Assembly: GCA_016618085.1 (NCBI GenBank)
Contig: JABLTG010000095.1
Location: forward strand, 1-64,000
Direction: 5' to 3'
Origin: Neovahlkampfia damariscottae
Lineage: Eukaryota > Heterolobosea > Selenaionea > Neovahlkampfiida > Neovahlkampfiidae
DNA: 64,000 nt
A model generated the notes under the pieces. It did no database searches. It was not told where the DNA came from and saw only the letters and a list, made by a program, of their open reading frames with translations. The position numbers and the translations under genes were made by a program. This document shows, piece after piece, positions 57,036 to 64,000 of this stretch; the stretch's first letter is position 1; each line of letters starts with the position of its first letter.

Positions 57036-57136
57036 CACTAATTTATATGATTGGATGAAAAATTAACCAATAAAATTTTATTTAATTATTTTACATTACA
57101 AAATTTTTTTTTTTTTGTTTTTTTGTTTTTGATATT

Positions 57137-58411
57137 TTAGTTTAAAACATCTTTTATGGATAATTTTGCTCTTGGTGATAAATTTTTTTCATTTTGACTT
57201 TGATTTGGAGGTGTGAAACAAAAATCACTCAAAATTGTTGAAACTCCTGTTCCTCTTGATTTTTTTTCAATTGAATATTTTTCCAAATTATTTTGTCCAC
57301 CAAAATGACTGGCATCACCTCTTTTTATTTCTGATTTTTTTGATTCTTTTTCTATAGAATAATTTTCAAATTGATAAACCAACTGATTTCCTCCAGCATT
57401 GTTTCTCTTTGAAGATGTTCTTTTTTTTTGTTGAGTTTGTGGTTGAATTTGTTGTGGTTGTGGTGATTGATATGAATTTAACGACTCTTGCATATAAACA
57501 GTTGTAGTAGGTCCAGATACTGATTTTCTTGTTGAAAAATTATAATTACTTGGTGGACTTCCACCTTTCTTTGTTGTCATATGAGGTGGTGGAACATAAT
57601 TTATGTTTTGTTGTTTTTTGAAGTTCTCAACATTTTTTAAAGAATATCTCCTGTGAAAGTTAATTTCATTCATTTTCATTGTTGAATTATTTTGTGAACT
57701 TTGTGATGAGTTTTGACTTGATGTACCAAATTGAAATGTTTGTGGTTGTGGTGATTTCAAAGTTGAACTTCCATCTGAAGCACTATCATCAATAATTTCT
57801 CTGAATTGATTGAAGTTATAAACTGATGGAACTGAGTATCTTTTGTCAGTTGAAAAGTTAATTGAATTTTCTTGTTTTGACATTTTTCTTCTTGTTCTTC
57901 TCTCGTTTTGAAGTGGATCTTGATTTATAATCTCTTCTGAACTTTGTTGATATGCTTTTTCAAGTTTTTCCATTGAGAAATCTTTTGAGTTTTCAGGAAA
58001 AAGAGCAGGAATTGACATACTCTTTTGTACTTTCATTTTCTCGGACAAACTAAAAGAATTTTAATAAAAAAAAAGTGATTACTTTTGATGTGGATCATGT
58101 GTATCAATGATACTTCTTTTTTTCCTGAATTGTGGTGAATTGTCTTGGTTGGTTAATTCAAATGTCACTTCTTTTTTTTCATTTTTTTTTCTTGGTGGTT
58201 TTTCACTTCCTGACTTTTTATTTGTCGTTGTTGTTGTAGTTTGAAAACTTGACGCATCAAGATTAGTGAATTGAAAAGGTTGTTTTTTATTTATTTTCCA
58301 ATGAGACAGGTAGGAACCTCCTCTTTTCTGAAGAGAGACATTTTCTAGGACATAACTATTTCCTTCACTTTCGACAATTAAATGTTGCAGAGGTTGAGCT
58401 TCGTCTTCCAT
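57137..58411 (-). CDS. Ser/Gln/Asn-rich low-complexity protein, unknown
   Basis: Two exons (58083-58411 and 57137-58049, 33-nt intron) give 413 residues. No domain is recognised. The protein is rich in Ser, Gln, Asn and Lys, with short Q-runs (PQPQQIQPQTQQKKRTSS) and several basic-Ser patches (KRYSVP, HRRYSL, RKSVSG) that look like kinase sites of the R-x-x-S type. It is predicted to be disordered throughout. Several repeats of a [R/K]-x-S-[V/L] context suggest a regulated scaffold or RNA-granule-type protein, which is inference only. CCAATCG lies 40 bp upstream. Confidence 0.6.
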
Positions 58412-58843
58412 TTGGTCCAAAAGTGGTTATTTTTTTAGTTGGTTTCGATTGGCTGGTTCTTCTCATTTGTCAAAAAAATCAAACATAAATGGTATTGAAA
58501 TACTCCAAATTCATCTTCAAACACATTTGGAAATACCTAAATAGGCCGACTTTACAAATCCGTCAAAAAACACACTTCCTTATTCTCGAAATTTATCCGA
58601 TGTAAAGGAAACAAGTGCATTAATTGAAGTTTTGAGATTGAAAAGATCTTTTTCAATTTTTGTGTTTTTATTGATGGTGAATTTCCTAAAAAGAACATTC
58701 GAACCTCCAGAATGGTATAAAGTAGATTCAAGTTTTTTTTCAAATTTTATTTGATTTATCACTCATTTCCAATTAATTTAATTTTTGTCAAAAAGAGAAA
58801 CAAAATTATTGGATATTATTTTTAGAAATCAATTCAAATTCTG
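58412..58843. other. Divergent intergenic region with an orphan open frame
   Basis: About 430 bp. On the minus strand 58580-58759 is open and reads SGGSNVLFRKFTINKN and LKTSINALVSFTSDKF, but it has no ATG in frame; an ATG at about 58776 next to ATTGG is in another frame and stops after eight codons. It could be an exon of an unrecognised small gene or a relic. ATTGG near 58808 probably serves the SIP5-like gene. Confidence 0.35.
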
Positions 58844-60074
58844 ATGGGCAACGGACTGACCACAGACCATCCAAAAATTGATTCAGTTCATCTCAAACCA
58901 ACTGGAAAACTTTATCAAGATTATGAATGGGATCTTGAAATTGTAAAACATTCAATTCTGCAGAGAAAACTCGCTCCATTCTTTGTAATTTAATTTTTCT
59001 TTTAAACTTTAATATTTTTAGGAAGGAAACGAGGAAGAATTAGAAAATACAGATGAATGTCCAATATGTATGATGTATTATAAAGGAGGTTTAAATATCT
59101 CAAATTGTTGCGGACAACGTATCTGCACAGGTATTTCATAAAACAAAAAAAATTAAAAAACCATAAAAAAAAAGATTGTTTTCTTCAAATAAAGAAACCA
59201 AAAACACAACCAAGACCACATTGTCCTTTTTGTAATCACAAAGATTATAACATAATGTACAAAGGAGAAAAATCTAAAGAAGAAAGAAAAAAAGAATTAA
59301 TTGAAGAACAAAAGGTAATTGAAGCTCAAATACGAGCACAAGAAGAAGAAAGAAAACTACAATTTGAAAGAGAAAAAAAAATCAAAGAAGAAAGAATGAG
59401 CTCACCTGAATCATTAATAGAGGTAGAAATTAAACAACAAAAAATTGAAAAAACTTCATCTTCATTACCAAGAACAGAATCTCTATATGATGAATTATTA
59501 AGACAAAGAAATGAAAGAAATGAAAGACTAAAAGAAGATAATTCAATACAAACACAAACAGAACAAGAAATGGATGATAGATTTCAAGCTGAAGAAATTA
59601 GAAGACGAAGAGAAAGAGAACAACAAAGAGAGCAACAAGATATCAATTTACAAAATCAAATGAGTCGTTTAAAAGATTATGTTCCTGAAAATATTTTTAA
59701 TGAACTCTCAACCACAGAATCAGATGAAATTGATTATGATACAATGATGTTGAATGAAGCAATTAGATTATCGGAACTAGCAGAAAAAAATAGAAATGAA
59801 TACTCAAATGTTTTTATTGATGGTAAAAAAAAATGACGGAAATTTTTTAATTTTTTTTGAAGGTCTTCAAATTGATTTATCTGGAGTGGAATCTAATAAT
59901 GGATTGAATAATGAATCTACTAATAACAATATGACAAGTATTTTTCAAGAAAATCCTTTTGTAAATCAACAACAACAACAAACAAATTCATCAATTAATG
60001 AAGATGTAAAAATAGAAGACTTAACTGAAGAAGAACAAATTGAATTTGCTATTTCTTTAAGCTTAAGAGAATGA
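58844..60074 (+). CDS. SIP5-like RING-type zinc finger protein with UIM
   Basis: Four exons (58844-58984, 59022-59130, 59175-59822, 59863-60074) give 369 residues. MGNGLT at the N-terminus fits N-myristoylation. The zinc-binding region reads ECPICMMYYKGGLNISNCCG, QRICTDCFLQ, then HCPFC, the degenerate RING of the yeast Sip5 family. A charged coiled coil (residues about 135-220) follows, and the C-terminus ends in EEEQIEFAISLSL, matching a ubiquitin-interacting motif. Yeast Sip5 links Snf1 kinase and Reg1/Glc7 phosphatase; the RING plus UIM suggests a ubiquitin-pathway role, which is inferred. Confidence 0.75.
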
Positions 60075-60141
60075 TTTGAATTGTAATAAATAAGTTTATC
60101 CAATCAAATTTTGCCACTTGTTTTTTTTTTTCACAAACAAA

Positions 60142-61322
60142 ATGTTGAAACAACTTATTGTTATTTTTACTTTATTTTTATTTTGCCATTCACATGTTGT
60201 TGATTTAACATCAAGCAATTTTGACCAACAAGTTTTGAATTCTGATGGTTTATGGCTTGTAGCTTTTGTTGCACCTTGGTAAGAAACAAAACAATTTATT
60301 TTTACACTCCGAATAGGTGGTTTGGAACTTTATATGATTTTAATTTTTGAAGTGGCCATTGTCAACGATTACATCCTGAATATGATAAAGCAGCTGAATC
60401 TCTTGGAGGAATTGTTAATTTAGGTAGAATTAATTGTGATGATGAAAAAGAATTAGCACAAAGATATGGAATTAAAGGATTTCCAACTATTAAAGTTTTT
60501 AATGTCGGAAAAGGAAACAAAAACAATGTTGAAGATTATCAAAGTGGAAGAGATGCCAGAAGTATAGTAGACTATGCAATGTATAAATTTAATGCTGCTT
60601 ATGATCCAGTAACAAAAATTAAAACAATTGAAGAAGTTCAAAAAATTGAAAAAGATGGAAAACCATTAGTCATTTTATTTTCAAATAAAAACTCAAATCC
60701 ATCACTTTTTAAAAGTTTAGGAATTGAGTATAGTGACAAATTAAGATTTTTGTTCGTTGGTGATTCCAATGAAAACTTGAACAAAGAATTCAAAATTAGC
60801 TCATTACCAAAAATAGTAGTTATTAAACCAATTGATGAAGAAGAAGAATCATTACAAGAAAGAGTTATTGAATATGATGGGAGATTAAAAAAAATTGATT
60901 TAATGAGTTATTTAGCTAAATATGCGAATGGAAATTATAAACCAAAAATACCAATCCCAAAAGAGTTGAATAATGAAATGTTCACAGGTGATTTTTGTAA
61001 GTCTATTTGTATTATTGGATGTTCAAAAAATAGAAAGGAATTTAATACAATTGCGAAAAAATTTCATAAAGATGAAAAATTCAAATTTTCATGGGTCAAT
61101 TTGAACAAGCATCAAGATTTCTGTAAATCATTTAATGTCAATGGGAATAGTAATGGTGTTAATTTAATTGCTTATAGATCTAAAAAATCAAAATTTTCAA
61201 CTTTGATTGATGCATCAAATGAATCATCAGAAAAATTCATTTTAAAAATTTTAAACGGAGAAATGAAATTTACAGTTTTAGATGAAATTCCAAAATATGA
61301 TGAAAAAAAAGATGAATTATAA
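60142..61322 (+). CDS. PDI-like protein of the P5 type, KDEL-terminated
   Basis: Two exons (60142-60278 and 60353-61322) give 368 residues. A signal peptide (MLKQLIVIFTLFLFCHSHVV) is followed by one thioredoxin domain whose active site, formed across the splice junction, reads APCGHCQRL; the Trp that normally precedes CGHC is missing with canonical GT-AG splicing. cis-Pro segment GIKGFPTIKVF is present. A second thioredoxin-fold region without CxxC follows (about 150-365), and the protein ends KKDEL, an ER retrieval signal. It should catalyse disulfide exchange with BiP clients. The 74-nt intron is long for this genome. Confidence 0.85.
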
Positions 61323-61377
61323 ATAAAATCAAATTGTTTTTATTGGTTCATTTTTTTTATTCTTGCGTTTTTGTCAG

Positions 61378-62059
61378 ATGGTTTTGTATGGTATTTTGAT
61401 CGCAGATGATTCTGGAAAAGTGATATATGCGAAACAAAATAATGAAGAAATGCAAGAGACAGGTATGACACATCATGATTGGGCTCTGAATGTCATTAAT
61501 TTTGCGTAAAATAAAAAAATTCAAAATTAAATTACTTTCGAAAGTTTTAACCCAGGTTTGAATTAAAAAAACTTTTTTTTTAATTTTATAATTAGGGTAA
61601 TAAATCAATATACAAATTAATAAAAAATCAAAGTTTCAATCCTCCAGGTTAGTCTAAAAAAGAAAATGTTAAATTAATTTTTTCAATAGAAGAAGGAAGG
61701 TTTCGTGCAATCACTTTTCGTGATAAAGTTTTAGTGTACCTTGTATTTGAATCAATTTTTTATATGGCTGTTGGAGATGACGACATTGGAGAATTAGGTA
61801 AAAAAAAAAAAAAATTAAAAATCAAAAGGATGTAAAAACAAAAAAAAAAAAAACTAATCCCAACAAAACAGTAAAAGAAGTAACAAAAAGAATGTATGGT
61901 ATTTGTGATCACATTTTAAAAAAGACCATTGACTCAGAATCACTTTTAAAATTTTACTCAAAATTAACCATTCATTTTGATGATTTGATGGATGAAGATG
62001 GATATGGATGTGGCAGTTTAATTTTAGATGAAAAAAAAATTCAAAAAAAACTCCAATAA
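61378..62059 (+). CDS. Longin/small-adaptin-like domain protein
   Basis: Exons at 61378-61505, possibly an 11-nt exon 61545-61555, 61596-61647, 61690-61797 and 61872-62059. The first join is unresolved: with the 11-nt exon the reading frame is off by one base, although GCT TTT AAC CCA GG then GT AAT would make good sense. The protein (about 160 residues) begins MVLYGILIADDSGKVIYAK and has FRDKVLVYLVFESIFYMAVG and KRMYGICDHILKKTID, the beta-sheet and helix of longin folds as in adaptor sigma/zeta subunits and SNAREs. The exact complex is not recognised. It ends 12 bp before PP6. Confidence 0.55.
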
Positions 62060-62071
62060 TAAAAAAATAAT

Positions 62072-63020
62072 TTATAAAAAGTACATTGGTTTACTTGATG
62101 GAATCATTGATTGATCCAATTGTACTTCTTTAAAGATTTTAAATTCACGTTCTAATTTTTCATCAAATGATAAAATAGAAGCCAAATTACCACAACGATA
62201 ACAATAATTTGGAGCTGACCAAACTGTAACTAAATTCTTTTCTTTGAATTGATATTTATAACCTTCTTGAACAAGTTGATGAGCTCTACAGATTAAGTCA
62301 ATTCCATTGATTTGATTAAATTCTGATGTTACTCTTGATCCAAATAACCAACCAGCACCTCTTGGTGAAACTGACCATGTTTCAATATTTTCTGGATCTG
62401 ACCACATTAAGTCACAAAATGGACCTTCATGTGGAATTTCTTGTCTTCTATCAATGGTACGACATTGGTCAATTGTTTTTAAATCAGGTGATAAACCTCC
62501 ATGTACACAAAGAATTTTTCCATCAATCAAAGCAGCAATATTAAGACAATCAAAAACTTCACAACAAAATTTCCAAGCATTTCCATTTCCATATTTACGT
62601 TGACATTCATCATAGAATCCATAGATTTGTGTAATTTGACGACTTTCATGGTTACCTCTTAATAAAACAACATGTTGTGGATATTTAGCTTTTAAAAGAA
62701 GAAGGTATGTCCATGTTTCAAGTGAGTTATATCCTCTATCTACAAAATCACCCATAAAAATGTATCTAGATTTTGGTAATTCTCCTCCTGTTTTAAACAA
62801 TTCTAATAAATCATGAAATTGACCATGAATATCACCACAGACTGTTACAGGTGATGAAACAGGTTGTACATTTGATTCTTCAATTAAAATACTTTTGACC
62901 TTGAAAAAAAAGTGAGAAAAAAAACTGAACGGAGTTTACTAAATTACAAACTTTTTTTAAGTCTGATTCTGGTAAGTAGTCACATTGTTTGACTTTCTCA
63001 ATCATTTTATCTAAATCCAT
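62072..63020 (-). CDS. PPP6C: Serine/threonine protein phosphatase PP6 catalytic subunit
   Basis: Two exons (62940-63020 and 62072-62899) give 302 residues, the size of PP6 (305). All PPP motifs are present: [43 protein letters not shown] and [12 protein letters not shown]. The N-terminal [20 protein letters not shown] and [15 protein letters not shown], and the C-terminal PMYFL, fit PP6/Sit4 rather than PP2A or PP4. It acts in cell-cycle and stress signalling with SAPS-type regulatory subunits. The catalytic core is very conserved, so the call is secure. Confidence 0.95.
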
Positions 63021-63127
63021 TTTTCTTTAGTTTCTCTTGTTGTTTTAAACGGTTTCTAAAAAAAACAGATTTTGACCAATAGGAGGAATTGGTATTTTTA
63101 TTGGTTAATTCTTCAATAAAACAAAAA
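63021..63127. promoter_or_regulatory. 107-bp divergent promoter with three CCAAT boxes
   Basis: Between the PP6 and SYF2 start codons there are CCAAT at 63075-63079 and its inverse ATTGG at 63087-63091 and 63099-63103, the densest cluster in the window. The mixture of orientations suits bidirectional use. Confidence 0.6.
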
Positions 63128-63969
63128 ATGGACAAAGAAGAAGTTGTAAAAAAATTGAGGTTCAGAAAAGAACCTATAACATTTTTTGGTGAAACTGATG
63201 ATCAAAGATTAAATAGATTATTAATTTTAGAAAAAGAAAATCCATTAAATTATCAAACAGGAGAAGAAATTGAAAAAAAAGATGAAACCATAGAAAAAGA
63301 AAAAGAAAAAATAAGACTTGAAGAAGAAAAATTACAAAATGAACAACTAAAAAATATGTCAGAATCAGAAAAAAAATTATTTCAGCTTCGTTTGAAAATG
63401 AACAGTTGTAGAAAAAAAAATTTGGAATCTGTTGAAGAAGAACATAAAGAGGAATTCAAAAAACAAAATTTTTATAAATCAAAAAGAAAACAAAGAGAAG
63501 AAGATTCTGATTTGTCAATAACCGCAAGTCAAGCAGAAAAAATTGAATTAAAAAAAAAGAAAAAAGAAGAAAAATCAAAACCTTTTGGTTGGGAAGTTTT
63601 CAACACAGGTAAAAAAAAAAAAAAAAAATTAAAACTCTTTTAGAATCACTTTATAATGCACATGAAAAAAGAGTCAAAGAAATACCTTATTCAAAAGAAG
63701 AATATGAATTAACAAGAGAAAAAAAAGAAGAAGAAGAAGAATATGATATAGATAATGTACCTGAAGAAAATAAAAATAGAATGGTAAGAGAATTAGAAAA
63801 AAGAATACAAAAAAGATCAAAATTCAGTCGTAGAAGAGCACACAATGAAGATGAAGATATAACCTTCATCAGTGATAGAAACAAACATTTCAACAAAAAA
63901 ATATCAAGAGCCTATGATAAATTTACAGAGGATACAAAAAATAACCTTGAAAGAGGAACTTCTTTATAA
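63128..63969 (+). CDS. SYF2: SYF2 splicing factor with N-terminal splicing-factor motif (SFM)
   Basis: Two exons (63128-63608 and 63644-63969, 35-nt intron with 18 A) give 268 residues. Residues about 8-32 (KLRFRKEPITFFGETDDQRL) match the SFM motif found at the N-terminus of PRP4 and PRP18, not normally in SYF2. The rest is SYF2: KKLFQLRLKMNSCRKKN, then NRMVRELEKRIQKRSKFSRR, EDITFISDRNKHFNKKISRAYDK-like sequence and NNLERGTSL. SYF2 is an NTC component of the activated spliceosome. The fusion would tether it to U4/U6-U5-type partners, which is inferred. CLF1 of the same complex is 11 kb away. Confidence 0.85.
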
Positions 63970-64000
63970 AGTTATTCAATATCAATAACTTCAATTTTTT

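Noticed and set aside
1-64000. CRISPR arrays, insertion sequences, rRNA or integrated virus
   Set aside because: No direct-repeat arrays, transposase frames, terminal repeats or rRNA segments were seen.

Overview
This window is A+T-rich nuclear DNA from a unicellular eukaryote. Genes lie on both strands, most are split by very short introns (typically 28-45 nt, GT..AG), and TAA, TAG and TGA all act as stops, so the code is standard. Gene content points to a free-living, aerobic protist: SURF1 (cytochrome c oxidase assembly) and a pyruvate dehydrogenase kinase imply respiring mitochondria, and type III glutamine synthetase, RWP-RK, RGS-domain and PstS-like receptor genes fit an amoeboid or flagellate lineage. 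I cannot fix the phylum from sequence alone (Heterolobosea or Amoebozoa-like lineages are guesses). Exon joins below were worked out by hand from splice sites and reading phase; nearly all multi-exon models close in frame.

Layout. 0-14.6 kb: the 3' end of a short-chain dehydrogenase, a rhodanese/2OG-oxygenase/F-box/actin-like fusion, an RWP-RK protein, a small RRM protein, a 2041-residue alpha-2-macroglobulin-like protein without a visible signal peptide, indoleamine 2,3-dioxygenase, an MJ1316-primase-like fusion and ERdj3. 14.8-23.8 kb: BiP (head-to-head with ERdj3), a PDH kinase, a large solenoid-like protein and a type II membrane glycosyltransferase-like protein. 23.8-27.8 kb: two tandem PstS-like membrane proteins, one a pseudogene, around a Nudix hydrolase. 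28.2-41 kb: SPF30, tubulin cofactor D, a dNMP-kinase-like enzyme, an Arf-like GTPase, TTC27, an RGS protein, a conserved unknown and an RGS-START protein. 41.4-46.5 kb: type III glutamine synthetase, GOT1 and glucosidase II beta. 46.7-64 kb: a 2OG-oxygenase-like protein, CLF1, SURF1, a beta-adaptin, a CYTH/thiamine-triphosphatase-like protein, a low-complexity protein, a SIP5-like RING protein, a PDI-like protein, a longin-like protein, PP6 and a SYF2 carrying an N-terminal splicing-factor motif.

Common themes. Most genes have a CCAAT box (either orientation) within roughly 5-80 bp of the start codon, and several divergent pairs are separated by only 36-170 bp containing it. Convergent genes almost touch, and SPF30 and TBCD share their stop codons in one TTAA. 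An ER folding and quality-control set (BiP, ERdj3, PDI-like, glucosidase II beta, GOT1) and a spliceosome set (SPF30, CLF1, SYF2) are both represented. The most unusual proteins are the four-domain fusion at 555-3250, the MJ1316-primase fusion at 12067-13386, the apparently cytosolic thioester macroglobulin at 4517-10679 and the SFM-SYF2 fusion at 63128-63969.
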